A DNA stretch of 64,000 bases from positions 62,001 through 126,000 of the forward strand of contig NZ_JAQYWQ010000003.1 in NCBI RefSeq assembly GCF_029379315.1, in the 5' to 3' direction. The notes under the pieces were generated by a model. The model saw only the letters and a list, made by a program, of their open reading frames with translations, was not told the origin of the DNA and searched no databases. Both the position numbers and the translations under genes were made by a program. Positions 55,097-63,936 of the stretch are shown piece by piece. Positions within the stretch are counted from its first letter, which is position 1. Each line of letters starts with the position of its first letter. The stretch comes from Nostoc sp. S13 (GTDB taxonomy: Bacteria > Cyanobacteriota > Cyanobacteriia > Cyanobacteriales > Nostocaceae).

Positions 55097-57239
55097 TGCT
55101 TTTCTCCCAAGCACCCAGAACTAGTCCGGCTTTGACGAGCGCTTCTTGGAGTTGGGCAATTGCCGCCGTTTGAGAGCCTGTTTCTTTAGAAAGAATGGCG
55201 ATGCTTTGTTCAGCTAAACGCTTGTGCACTTCTGCATCCAGTTGGACAGATGAGTGGATGATCACAGGAATCGACTGAGTGACGGAATTGTTTTTAAGCT
55301 GCTTGAGTACATCAAACCCGCTGATCTCTGGCATCTCCAAGTCAAGCACGATCACGCTTGGCTGCTGGCGTTGTGCCAAATTTAATCCTTCTTGCCCGTT
55401 CGCGGCTTCTAAAATACTCAACGGTGTATTTGCCAATAGTTTTTTTATAAGATACCGATAAGCGGGGTCATCGTCAATTAATAAAATTTTTTGAGGTCTA
55501 TTCTGATTAATTAGCGCATTGAGTTTATTCAACAGCGGCAATCTGTCCACAGGCTTAATTAGAAAGCCGTTAGCTCCTAGCGCCAGTGCTTGCTTCTGGT
55601 TATCAATGATGGTAATAATCAGTACAGGGATGGTGCGAGTTGTTTCATCTCCTTTGATTTCTCGCAAGAACGTCCAGCCGTTTTCTCCTTCTAGCATAAT
55701 ATCTAGCATAATCGCCGCCGGTCGAAGTTGTTGTAAGGCAAGCCTTGCCTGGGCTAAGGTGCGGGTCGCAATTAATTGATAGGTTGACTCCTGAAGGTGC
55801 TTTTCGTAAATAAATAGTGTTTCTGGATGATCTTCAACCACCAGAATGGGCAGGCGAGTTGGCTCAAGTGATGTGATGGGTTGCAGTAGGGTGGGAAATT
55901 CAGTCGCATGTGGGTAGGCGATCGGAATTGATACCGTAAAGGTGGAGCCTTGACCCAGATCACTTGTAAGGGAAACGCTGCCGCCCAGTAGCTCTGCCAG
56001 CTTGCGCGATAACGGCAGTCCTAACCCGGTTCCCTTCACCTGCTTTTGCAAAGGGGACTCAATTTGCACAAAATCCTCAAAAATGCGCTCTTGATCGGCT
56101 GGAGCAATGCCGATGCCCGTATCTGATACGGAGAATATTACAGTATAACCTATTTGTATCGCACTAACGCGTACCTCTCCCTGCTCCGTAAATTTAAGCG
56201 CATTCGAGACAAAGTTTCTCAAAATTTGAGCGACTTTGCCCTCATCGGTATAGAGCGGAGGTATGGTATCGGGTTCCTCCACAATCAGAGCGACAGAGGA
56301 GCCTTGAACCAATAATGGGCGCAGCATTCCTCGCAGCGTGGCAAACAAGTCGCTGACTTCAAAGGAACTAGGACGCACTTCAATTTTGCCAGCTTCCACC
56401 TTTGCCAAATCCAGCAGGTCATTGACTAACTCTGATAATCCGCTCGCCGCCTTTTGGATAAATGTCACCTGCTTTTCTTGCTCGGTAGTCAAATCGCCAT
56501 CCATCCGGGCCAGCAAGATCCGAGAGAGCGACAAAATCGAGTTCAGGGGGGTGCGAAACTCATGGCTCATGTTCGAGAGAAAACGGGTTTTTAGCTCGTT
56601 TACCTGTTGCAAAGAACTTGCCTTCTCATCCAGTTCTGCATAGAGGGCAATTACACCGCGATTGGTATCTTCTAGTTCCCGGTTTAGATGGGTAAGTTCT
56701 TCCTCGCGCTTCCGTAGCTCTGCCATTGCCCGCAGTAACTCCTGGTTTTGTCGCTGGATTTCTTCATAGGGATTCTGGGGCGATCGCCCGATCACGGTTT
56801 CTCGAATCTGCTGCAATTGCGAATCGGTGAAAATAGGTGTGCGCTTCGACAACCTTTTGCTCATCACCACCGTTGTTCCCTGTCCCGGCAGCGATTCAAT
56901 CTCAAAGAAATCCATCAGTCTGCGGGTGCCCACGATGCCCAGCCCCATTCCTGTGCTAGAGGTGTAGCGTCCTGCCAAAACGTCTACCAGATTAGGAATG
57001 CCCCCACCCCAATCTTGAATCCGAATCAGAAACGCCTGAGGCTCTCTTTGCACACAAAATTCAACCCTTCCGCCTTTGGCATACTGAAACGCGTTGCGGG
57101 CAATTTCTGAAACTGCCGTTGCCAATCGTGCCTGATCTTGAGTATCCAAGCCCAACTGCTCGGCGATCTCGCGAGTTCGTTGCCGAGCTTGCACAACATC
57201 CTGTTCATAGTGGATTTCGATCGTGAAAACGATTGTCAT
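55089..57239 (-). CDS. Hybrid kinase: RsbT-like ATPase-HisKA-HATPase-REC-REC
   Basis: A 716-residue protein. Residues ~1-135 are a serine-kinase-type ATPase like RsbT/RsbW (LATAVSEIARNAFQYAKGGR, GMGLGIVGTRRLMDFFEI). A coiled-coil at ~170-220 leads to a HisKA (FLSNMSHEFRTPLNSILS) and a HATPase (NFVSNALKFTEQGEVRVS, DTGIGIA, GTGLGLPLSRKLAELLGG). Two receivers follow (LVVEDHPE ... AIMLDIMLEGENG; LLIDDDPA ... VIVLDLEMPEISG). The fusion of a partner-switching ATPase with a two-component kinase directly links the two signalling styles. It overlaps the phosphatase gene by four bases (ATGA). Confidence 0.92.
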   Translation of the reverse strand: MTIVFTIEIHYEQDVVQARQRTREIAEQLGLDTQDQARLATAVSEIARNAFQYAKGGRVEFCVQREPQAFLIRIQDWGGGIPNLVDVLAGRYTSSTGMGLGIVGTRRLMDFFEIESLPGQGTTVVMSKRLSKRTPIFTDSQLQQIRETVIGRSPQNPYEEIQRQNQELLRAMAELRKREEELTHLNRELEDTNRGVIALYAELDEKASSLQQVNELKTRFLSNMSHEFRTPLNSILSLSRILLARMDGDLTTEQEKQVTFIQKAASGLSELVNDLLDLAKVEAGKIEVRPSSFEVSDLFATLRGMLRPLLVQGSSVALIVEEPDTIPPLYTDEGKVAQILRNFVSNALKFTEQGEVRVSAIQIGYTVIFSVSDTGIGIAPADQERIFEDFVQIESPLQKQVKGTGLGLPLSRKLAELLGGSVSLTSDLGQGSTFTVSIPIAYPHATEFPTLLQPITSLEPTRLPILVVEDHPETLFIYEKHLQESTYQLIATRTLAQARLALQQLRPAAIMLDIMLEGENGWTFLREIKGDETTRTIPVLIITIIDNQKQALALGANGFLIKPVDRLPLLNKLNALINQNRPQKILLIDDDPAYRYLIKKLLANTPLSILEAANGQEGLNLAQRQQPSVIVLDLEMPEISGFDVLKQLKNNSVTQSIPVIIHSSVQLDAEVHKRLAEQSIAILSKETGSQTAAIAQLQEALVKAGLVLGAWEKSNV

Positions 57240-58243
57240 CTGCCCATTCCTTTAACCACTAACACCGTTACATCGTCCCGTTCTCGGTTAAAGTCCCGGT
57301 ATAGGACACCTGCAATCAAACTAGGATGTTTTTGACTCAAGCCTGGATAGCGATCAAGCTGCCACTTAGTGCCTAATCCGTCAGAATGCATAATTAAAAG
57401 TCCGTTGGAATACCAAGGGTAGCTAAACTCTTGAATTTTGCGGATTTCATGCCCGACCGTGCCGTTATGAGACAGCAGATTGTGGTGTTCAGTAAACGAG
57501 AAAATGCTGGCAGCGATATTGCCAATTCCGGCAAAGCAGACAGACTGTTGTTCAAAGTCTATTTCGGCAATGGCGAGTACTGCTCCTCGTGTACTTCGCA
57601 AGGCTGTGTGGGCAGCTTCCAGGATTGCACCAGGAGAACGATGATGATTGTCTTGAAAGATTCTCAGGGCTTGTGAAGCAGCACTGGCAGCCGCAGGTCC
57701 ATGTCCTAAGCCATCGGCTACTAGCAACAGGCTACGGCGACCATCGACAACACAAGCCCAGGCATCTCCTGAAACGTCTTCTCCTCGTTTGGGCAAACAG
57801 ATCGCCCCAATTTCTAAGGTCTTTTCAGGCGGATGGGGTGTTGAGTCTGACCAGAGGTGGGCGAGGAGCGCTGTCCCTTGGTTGGGAATGGAGTAAATTT
57901 CAAATAAACCAGAGAGGCGACGAATTGCGCCCATTCCATTGCCTGACGTTCCAGCTGTGGAAAAGCCATCTTGCAAACACTGATCTACATCGACCATGCC
58001 CGATCCTTTATCAAGCGACAAAACTTCAATGCCGACTGCTAAATGCTGGTTGAGCGTCCGCAGCAGCACCACTCCGCCATGAGCGTGCTGCACTAGATTG
58101 TTAGCAATCTCTGTTACCACAATGCCAACCTTGCCCCGTTCCGTTTCCTGAAAGCCGAGCCGAGTTGCCAAAGCCATCGCTACCCGTCGAGCTTCCCCGG
58201 TCTGGCTGGATTCAGTGATTGTGATAGCGACAGATTCTCTCAT
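57236..58243 (-). CDS. RsbT-like ATPase fused to SpoIIE/PP2C-type phosphatase
   Basis: A 335-residue protein. Residues ~5-135 are a GHKL ATPase (KVGIVVTEIANNLVQHAHGG, GNGMGAIRRLSGLFEI). Residues ~150-335 are a PP2C-type phosphatase like RsbX/SpoIIE (RGEDVSGDAWACVVDGRRS, LVADGLGHGPAAASAASQ, FAGIGNIAAS, IMHSDGLGTKW, RDDVTVLVV), carrying the metal-binding Asp residues. It could dephosphorylate RsbS or RsbR and so reset the stressosome. The ATG at 58243 is one base after the RsbT stop. Confidence 0.9.
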   Translation of the reverse strand: MRESVAITITESSQTGEARRVAMALATRLGFQETERGKVGIVVTEIANNLVQHAHGGVVLLRTLNQHLAVGIEVLSLDKGSGMVDVDQCLQDGFSTAGTSGNGMGAIRRLSGLFEIYSIPNQGTALLAHLWSDSTPHPPEKTLEIGAICLPKRGEDVSGDAWACVVDGRRSLLLVADGLGHGPAAASAASQALRIFQDNHHRSPGAILEAAHTALRSTRGAVLAIAEIDFEQQSVCFAGIGNIAASIFSFTEHHNLLSHNGTVGHEIRKIQEFSYPWYSNGLLIMHSDGLGTKWQLDRYPGLSQKHPSLIAGVLYRDFNRERDDVTVLVVKGMGR

Positions 58244-58244
58244 T

Positions 58245-58649
58245 TTATTTCCATCGTACAATTTTTACCCGTGTCCCTTCTCCCACCGCAGATTGAATTT
58301 CAAACTCGTTGGCAAGTCGTTTGGCACCGCCCAGCCCCATACCCAATCCACCCCCAGTAGTAAACCCATCCTTCAGCGCCAACTCAATATTAGAAATTCC
58401 CGGGCCATGATCTTCAAAGGTCAGCCTGAGTCCTCGTCGTCCCCCTTCCTGAAGCGTTTCTAGCTTTACTGTGCCGCCTCCTCCATAGTCTAGGGTATTG
58501 CGGGCTAACTCACTGGCGGCAGTCACAATTTTAGTTTGGTCTACTAAACCAAAGCCAATCTCCACAGCAAACTGGCGCACGGTCTGCCGAACTAAGACTA
58601 CATCTGTAGAAGATTCAATGTCCATCGTTTCAGTCTTCTGGATCGTCAT
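58245..58649 (-). CDS. rsbT: RsbT-type serine/threonine kinase (anti-sigma regulatory factor)
   Basis: A 134-residue GHKL ATPase. The N box is KIVTAASELARNTLDYGGGG, followed by FEDHGPGI and GGGLGMGLGGAKRLANEF. RsbT binds the RsbR-RsbS stressosome and phosphorylates it; on release it switches on the downstream partner. GGAG six bases before the ATG at 58649 decides this start, which makes the gene overlap rsbS by 20 bases. Confidence 0.9.
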   Translation of the reverse strand: MTIQKTETMDIESSTDVVLVRQTVRQFAVEIGFGLVDQTKIVTAASELARNTLDYGGGGTVKLETLQEGGRRGLRLTFEDHGPGISNIELALKDGFTTGGGLGMGLGGAKRLANEFEIQSAVGEGTRVKIVRWK

Positions 58650-59043
58650 CTGCTCTCCATTTGGTGGCAGTGATTTGATCTGTGGTTTTATCGAGTGATG
58701 ATCGCAACAGTGCCATGCCCTTTTCGACATTTAGGGCAGTGCGAATGCCCGTCAGCGATAGCCCCAATTCCACTAAGGTGATTGCGACAGCAGGCTGCAT
58801 TCCAACGACAACTGTTTGTGCATCCAGCACCCTTGACATTCTGGCAATGTTGCTTAAAATTCTCCCAATGAAGGAATCAACAATCTCTAATGCAGAAATA
58901 TCGATTAGGACACCGTGAGCATGAGTTTGAGTGATGCGGTTGGTCAGGTCATCCTGTAGCGTCATGGCGAGGCGATCGTGCATGTCTACTTGGATTGTCA
59001 CAAGCAGTAAATCGCCCATTTTGAGTATGGGAATGCGTTCCAT
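58630..59043 (-). CDS. rsbS: RsbS-type STAS-domain antagonist
   Basis: A 137-residue STAS protein that matches RsbS throughout: ERIPILKMGDLLLVTIQVDM, HDRLAMTLQDDLTNRI, and GVLIDISALEIVDSFIGRIL, in which the conserved Ser (in IVDSFIGR) is the RsbT phosphorylation site. It would form the core of the stressosome with RsbR and hold RsbT. The tail ADDDPED is acidic. The ATG at 59043 is used; a GTG 15 bases earlier is also possible. Confidence 0.92.
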   Translation of the reverse strand: MERIPILKMGDLLLVTIQVDMHDRLAMTLQDDLTNRITQTHAHGVLIDISALEIVDSFIGRILSNIARMSRVLDAQTVVVGMQPAVAITLVELGLSLTGIRTALNVEKGMALLRSSLDKTTDQITATKWRADDDPED

Positions 59044-59058
59044 TGGTCTTCTATCCAC

Positions 59059-59910
59059 CTATTTGGGTTGAGAGCGGGTGATGCTCACTCCCATCCGTTT
59101 TAGCGCCGTGAGAAAGGCATCGGCTAACGTTGCCTTTGTTGTGACATTAGCCAAATCAATGCCGAGGTAGACGATTGTTTGGGCAATTTGAGGACGAATG
59201 CCACTGATCATACAATCGGCTCCCATGAGACGGGCAGCAGTAACGGTCTTGAGCAGATGTTGAGCAGTGAGGGTATCGACGGTGGGAACCCCAGTAATGT
59301 CAATGATCGCAACTTCTGACTCGGTTTCGACAATCTTCTGCAATAACGATTCCATCACTATTTGAGTGCGGGCACTATCCAGAGTGCCGATAATCGGCAA
59401 TGCCAAAATTCCCTCCCAGAGTTTAACTACTGGGGTAGACAGCTCCATCAACTCTTCCTGCTGTCGCAAAATCACCTCTTCCCGTGTCTTCTGATATACT
59501 TCCATGATCAGCAATCCCATCTGATCGAGTAAGTTGGTGACTAGCCAGATTTCTTCACCCAACTCAATCGGGTCTTTCAATTGTTGACGCATCCGGTTAA
59601 AGAGGGGTTGCTTGAACGAAAAAATGAATGTAGCCGTTTCAGTGGGTGTGAAGCCTTTTTGCGATCGCGATCGAGAAATGCTACTCAGCATTTCCCGCAT
59701 CTCCTCCCATGTCACTCCCTCAATATTGGTTAAGTTGCCTTGCTGAACGGCGATCCGAAACAAGCTAAGGAATTCCCGGCACTCCTCCTTGATCTCAGCT
59801 TCTTTAATCAAGCCTCTGCGAAGATTAATAGTGGCTAGCTCCTGAATCCACTCCGATAGCATATCTGCCTCGAAAGTTTCCAGGATGTCTGGTATCTTAC
59901 TTTCGCTCAT
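59059..59910 (-). CDS. rsbR: RsbR-type stressosome sensor (RsbRD_N + STAS)
   Basis: A 283-residue protein. The N-terminal ~150 residues are helical and resemble the RsbRD N-terminal sensor (ETFEADMLSEWIQELATIN, REFLSLFRIAV, GFTPTETATFIFSFKQPLF). After a linker helix, the STAS domain has PVVKLWEGILALPIIGTLDS and IIDITGVPTVDTLTAQHLLK, with the phospho-acceptor Thr (VPTVDT). It is the first gene of the operon RsbR-RsbS-RsbT-phosphatase-two kinases. An earlier ATG at 59937 is possible. Confidence 0.88.
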   Translation of the reverse strand: MSESKIPDILETFEADMLSEWIQELATINLRRGLIKEAEIKEECREFLSLFRIAVQQGNLTNIEGVTWEEMREMLSSISRSRSQKGFTPTETATFIFSFKQPLFNRMRQQLKDPIELGEEIWLVTNLLDQMGLLIMEVYQKTREEVILRQQEELMELSTPVVKLWEGILALPIIGTLDSARTQIVMESLLQKIVETESEVAIIDITGVPTVDTLTAQHLLKTVTAARLMGADCMISGIRPQIAQTIVYLGIDLANVTTKATLADAFLTALKRMGVSITRSQPK

Positions 59911-60148
59911 CGTTCCTGTAAGGGCAACCCCTTTCATTGGTTCAAAATCAGTGTATGACGATTTAGCCTAACCTGAAAGCTGAAGTTGGAGAGCGATTTT
60001 TTCGGGGGCGCGGCGACATGGAATAGTTTATTAAGCTCCCTAACAATGTTGAGACTGGCTTTTTAAGCTAGGATTCGCTAAACTCACAAGATTAAATTTG
60101 CAACTTCAAGACTTCAATTAGCAACCGCCAGAAGACTAAGGTAGAGAT

Positions 60149-61486
60149 GTGGGAAACAAAATACAATTCATAGATAGGCTACGATTGGGTTTCGCGGTGT
60201 CAGTGGCAAAAAGTGTGACGTTTATAGTGCAATTTTTGCGTCTGGGTGCTGCTAGTGTATTACCAGGCTCGATCGCTCGTCGCATTGAACCCCGACTTTT
60301 ACAATTATTGAGTCAGCAAGTTAAAAACGGAGTGATTTTAATTGCTGGTACTAACGGCAAAACCACTACAGCACTGCTTTTATGCACGATATTAGAACGC
60401 AAGGGTTATCGCATCGCTCATAATTCTACAGGTGCAAATCTGGAAAATGGCTTGATCAGTGCGTTGTTGGAAAGCACCAACTTACTAGGTACACTAGATG
60501 TTGATTACGCGATTTTGGAAGTTGATGAAAATATTGTACCAAGAGTATTAACGCCACTCCAGCCGCGAATTATTCTCTGTTTAAACTTATTTCGCGACCA
60601 ACTCGATAGGTACGGCGAAGTAGACACAATTAGTAAGCGTTGGACAAAAGTTATTTCTACCCTACCAGTAGAAACGGTGGTAATTCCCAATGCTGATGAC
60701 CCAACTTTATCTAACCTCGGTCAGCAGTTACCCCAACGGGTGTTATTCTTTGGCTTGAATGAACCAGAACATTATTTAGAAGCTATTCCTCACGCTGTTG
60801 ATTCTATCTATTGTCCCAGATGTGGACATTCCTTAGATTACAAGGGTGTTTATTTGTCTCATTTGGGAGATTTTACTTGTCCCAAGTGTGGTTTTACTAA
60901 AAGTAAACCGACTCTCGAAAGTAGTGAATGGTCGCAGATTTTGGTTGGTTTGTACAACAAATATAATACTTTAGCTGCTGCTACTGCGGCTATTGAGTTG
61001 GGAGTTGATGAACTAACAATCAGAGATACTATTAATAATTTCCAAGCGGCATTTGGTCGTGCTGAAGATTTAGTAATTAACGGTAAACGGGTGCGGATAT
61101 TATTATCAAAAAATCCTGTGGGAACCAATGAAACCATTCGTGTAGTTACTCAAAGCACAGATAAAACCACACTGCTGGTATTGAACGATCGCACACCCGA
61201 TGGTACTGATGTATCCTGGATTTGGGACGTGGATACGGAAAAATTAGTCGAACGCGGAGGGACTTTAGTAGTGAGTGGCGATCGCGTCTACGATTTGGCT
61301 CTACGTCTACGTTACAGTGAAAAGTCCCCTGAGAGTACGTTAAATTTAATTGTGGAAGAAGATTTGCGACAGGCGATCGCTACTGCATTAGAGCATACAC
61401 CAGACAATGAAACTTTGCACATTCTGCCTACCTATTCAGCCATGTTAGAAGTGCGAGAAGTTCTCACTGGGCGGAAAATTCTTTAA
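60149..61486 (+). CDS. murT: Lipid II isoglutaminyl synthase ligase subunit MurT
   Basis: A 445-residue Mur ligase-type protein. The P-loop is LIAGTNGKTTTALLL (residues ~64-78). A Zn-ribbon CPRCGHSLDYKG ... TCPKCGFTK is inserted in the middle domain, as in MurT. The C-terminal DUF1727 has LNDRTPDGTDVSWIWDVD. MurT activates the D-Glu carboxylate of lipid II and uses NH3 from GatD. A GTG at 60149 is the start; an overlapping ATG two bases earlier is out of frame. GatD lies downstream, separated by a DinB-like gene. Confidence 0.93.
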   Translation: MGNKIQFIDRLRLGFAVSVAKSVTFIVQFLRLGAASVLPGSIARRIEPRLLQLLSQQVKNGVILIAGTNGKTTTALLLCTILERKGYRIAHNSTGANLENGLISALLESTNLLGTLDVDYAILEVDENIVPRVLTPLQPRIILCLNLFRDQLDRYGEVDTISKRWTKVISTLPVETVVIPNADDPTLSNLGQQLPQRVLFFGLNEPEHYLEAIPHAVDSIYCPRCGHSLDYKGVYLSHLGDFTCPKCGFTKSKPTLESSEWSQILVGLYNKYNTLAAATAAIELGVDELTIRDTINNFQAAFGRAEDLVINGKRVRILLSKNPVGTNETIRVVTQSTDKTTLLVLNDRTPDGTDVSWIWDVDTEKLVERGGTLVVSGDRVYDLALRLRYSEKSPESTLNLIVEEDLRQAIATALEHTPDNETLHILPTYSAMLEVREVLTGRKIL

Positions 61487-61489
61487 ATT

Positions 61490-61615
61490 AGGGAGTGTGG
61501 AGTGGGGAGTGGGGAGTTTAGAGTTAGGAATTGGAAAAAATTCGTGCCCAATGCCCAATGCCCAATGCCCCATGCCCAATGCCCAATGCCCAATGCCCAA
61601 TGCCCAAAGACATAG
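61490..61615. repeat. Heptanucleotide repeat block (CCAATGC)
   Basis: CCAATGC units and GGGGAGT units repeat in tandem; about ten units of CCCAATG or CCCCATG. Confidence 0.85.
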
Positions 61616-61637
61616 ATAAATCACTTAAATTTGCGAT

Positions 61638-62129
61638 ATGCTCATTCAACACTTCCAGATGCTCTCACGCTACAATTCTTTGGCAAATCGTCGGTTGTAT
61701 GACGTTTGTTCACTAGTTTCAGATGTAGAACTCAAGCAGACTCGACCAGCATTTTTCAAAAGTATTTATGGGACACTGAATCATATTATGATCGGCGACC
61801 GCATTTGGATGGGGCGCTTTACAGGTGAAGAGATGTCATCTCAAGGACTTGATGGTATCCTCTATGATGAATTTGAGGAATTGTGTGCAGCCCGTGTTTT
61901 AGAAGATGAGAGGATCACAGCATTTATTGAGGAGCTAGATGATGACTTCTTGAAGGGAATAATTACTTATAAAAATAATCAAGGTAAAATTTATCGCGAT
62001 TCCGTGAATCTATTGCTAGCACATTTTTTCAACCATCAGACACATCACCGAGGACAAATTCACGATATGCTAACCCAAACGGAAATTGCTCCTCCAAGTC
62101 TGGATATGCACAGAGTTATTTCACCATAA
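61638..62129 (+). CDS. DinB-family four-helix protein
   Basis: A 163-residue DinB-type protein. It starts MLIQHFQMLSRYNSLANRRL, with GTLNHIMIGDRIWMGRF (first metal His) and HFFNHQTHHRGQIHDML (the H-x3-H pair), the three His metal site of DinB/YfiT proteins. Members bind divalent metals, with thiol-dependent or unknown activities. It lies between MurT and GatD on the same strand, possibly in the same transcript. Confidence 0.85.
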   Translation: MLIQHFQMLSRYNSLANRRLYDVCSLVSDVELKQTRPAFFKSIYGTLNHIMIGDRIWMGRFTGEEMSSQGLDGILYDEFEELCAARVLEDERITAFIEELDDDFLKGIITYKNNQGKIYRDSVNLLLAHFFNHQTHHRGQIHDMLTQTEIAPPSLDMHRVISP

Positions 62130-62167
62130 GTTGATAAAAACTATTAGTTATTAATCAAAATTTATTT

Positions 62168-62986
62168 ATGAGTTCTCAAAATTTGGAATTAACAATTGGT
62201 TGGTTGTACCCGACGCTGATGAGTACCTATGGCGATCGCGGTAATGTAATTACTATAGAACGTCGCGCTCAGTGGCGGGGATACGATGTTAAAGTGTTAC
62301 CCCTAGATCAAAATGCCACAGCCGCAGATATTAAAACTGTAGATGTAATCGTGGGTGGTGGCGCACAAGACCGTCAGCAAGAAATTGTCATGCGTGATTT
62401 GCAAGGTGCAAAAGCCGACGCCATGCGCGAGAAAATTGAAAATGGAACACCGGGAGTTTTTACCTGTGGTTCACCCCAATTACTGGGACACTATTATGAA
62501 CCAGGTTTGGGACAACGGATTGATGGTTTGGGAATACTCGATTTAGTTTCCGTTCATCCTGGTGAAAATACTAAGCGCTGTATTGGTAACTTGGTAATTG
62601 AAGTGACAGCTTCACGTCTGGCACGAGATTTACAAGAGATGACGGGTAGTACACCATATTTGGTAGGCTTTGAAAATCACGGCGGACGCACTAAACTGGG
62701 GAAAGTGGAAGCTTTGGGGCGAGTGGTATATGGTTTGGGAAATAATGGTGAAGATGGTACAGAGGGAGCATTTTATCAGAATGCGATCGCTACTTATTCT
62801 CACGGGCCATTGTTACCGAAAAATCCTTTTGTCGCCGATTGGTTAATTCAAACAGCATTGCGGCTAAAGTATCAGCAGGAAATTACGTTGCAACCTTTGG
62901 ATGATAATCTCGCTGTCCAAGCACGAGAAGCGATGTTTAAGCGGTTGAAAGTGAGTTTACCAAGTGCTGCTGCGGCGAAAGTTTAA
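62168..62986 (+). CDS. gatD: Lipid II isoglutaminyl synthase glutaminase subunit GatD
   Basis: A 272-residue class I glutamine amidotransferase (CobB/CobQ-like). The nucleophilic Cys is in GVFTCGSPQLLGHYYE, the His in TYSHGPLLPKNPFVAD, preceded by LVGFENHGGRT, as in GatD. It would supply NH3 to MurT for amidating lipid II D-Glu to D-isoGln. The pair with MurT supports the function. Confidence 0.93.
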   Translation: MSSQNLELTIGWLYPTLMSTYGDRGNVITIERRAQWRGYDVKVLPLDQNATAADIKTVDVIVGGGAQDRQQEIVMRDLQGAKADAMREKIENGTPGVFTCGSPQLLGHYYEPGLGQRIDGLGILDLVSVHPGENTKRCIGNLVIEVTASRLARDLQEMTGSTPYLVGFENHGGRTKLGKVEALGRVVYGLGNNGEDGTEGAFYQNAIATYSHGPLLPKNPFVADWLIQTALRLKYQQEITLQPLDDNLAVQAREAMFKRLKVSLPSAAAAKV

Positions 62987-63156
62987 CCTAAGTTCCCTGA
63001 TTAAGCCTCTCCCCGTGCTATCCATTAGTCACATCTTTACTTAAGATTTATACAAAATACTTAAAATAATACTGAAAGTATTGATGGGTATAGTTTTAAG
63101 AGAAGAATGTAGCTTGGGGTAGTGATAGAGAATGCAAGAATGCACAGTTAGCGGCT
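62987..63156. other. Intergenic region before MITE 2B
   Basis: No gene or terminator that I can support. Confidence 0.3.
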
Positions 63157-63307
63157 ATTTATAAAGTAAATATTAAGTAGGGTGTGTTACGGCTATGCAA
63201 GGATTTGGGAGTTCGAGAGAGTGAGAAGTAGCCGTAACGCACCATGTTTCTCGGTGCGTTAAGCGTTGCTATAACGCACCCGACAATTTAAGGTTTACTT
63301 TATAAAT
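63157..63307. mobile_element. MITE family 2, copy B (151 bp)
   Basis: The ends are ATTTATAAAGTAAA and TTTACTTTATAAAT; the sequence is identical to copy A (44921-45071), and the four bases GGCT before each copy also match. Confidence 0.9.
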
Positions 63308-63347
63308 CATCTCTTAACAATTCGGTTCACAATTTTCGATCTACAAG

Positions 63348-63539
63348 TACCATTACATCACCGAAGAGCGTTCGCAGCTAAAACCTGTGAAATTACAAGT
63401 AATTCTGGCACTTGAAGAAAACCCACCTTCTTCAGTAAAACCAATTAGTTGGTTGTTAATTACTAGCCTAAAAATTAATGGGTTTGAAGATGCTACACGT
63501 TACGTGAAATAGTATACCTACCGTTGGTTATTCGTCAAG
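63348..63539 (+). pseudogene. IS4-family (Tn5-like) transposase fragment
   Basis: A plus-strand frame reads EERSQLKPVKLQVILALEEN, PPSSVKPISWLLITSLKING and FEDATRYVK, a TAG (63510-63512), then YTYRWLFVK. This matches the IS4 pattern WLLLT...FEDA...VKWYTYRWLIE, in which the TAG replaces the W codon. No start, no other catalytic residues. It is a short remnant. Confidence 0.75.
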
Positions 63540-63606
63540 CCTCCGCAGTCAATCCATTAAACGCCATCAACTTACTAGCACTAGCTGAATCAGGTTTCTG
63601 ACTCAT
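63535..63606 (-). pseudogene. 23-codon fragment with a repeated peptide motif
   Basis: From an ATG at 63606 it reads MSQKPDSASASKLMAFNG LTAEA and then stops. The motif MAFNGLTAEA is repeated at 63977-64000 in a second, longer frame. Both lie on the minus strand on either side of the 20-bp array. Confidence 0.4.
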
Positions 63607-63770
63607 AAATTAACTTTCTGATTTGTAAATTAACTTTCTGATTCGCAAATTAACTTTCTGATTCGCAAATTAACTTTCTGACTCGCAAATCAACTTTCTG
63701 ACTCGTAAATCAAATTTAGAACTCGTAAATTAAGTTTCTGACTCGTAAATCAAATTTAGAACTCGTAAAC
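63591..63770. repeat. Nine tandem copies of a 20-bp unit
   Basis: The period is exactly 20 bases from 63591 to 63770. The unit is typified by TAACTTTCTGATTCGCAAAT with substitutions; two units (63711, 63751) share the variant CAAATTTAGAACTCGTAAAY. As 20 is not a multiple of three, this is not a coding repeat. Confidence 0.92.
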
Positions 63771-63936
63771 CTGTTACTCTCAAAAAATTCCAGTAAATCT
63801 ACCCACATTTATCCTGTAGCTAATCCTAACGCTCTCAAAGTTCTCTTAAATAAAAAACGCAAATATACGCATTGCAACGCAATTTTTCAGCGTTTGTATA
63901 CGTATAAATGCGATAATAGTAAAAACTATTCCAGAC

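Noticed and set aside
63591-63770. 20-bp array as a CRISPR array
   Set aside because: Units are directly adjacent, with no spacers.
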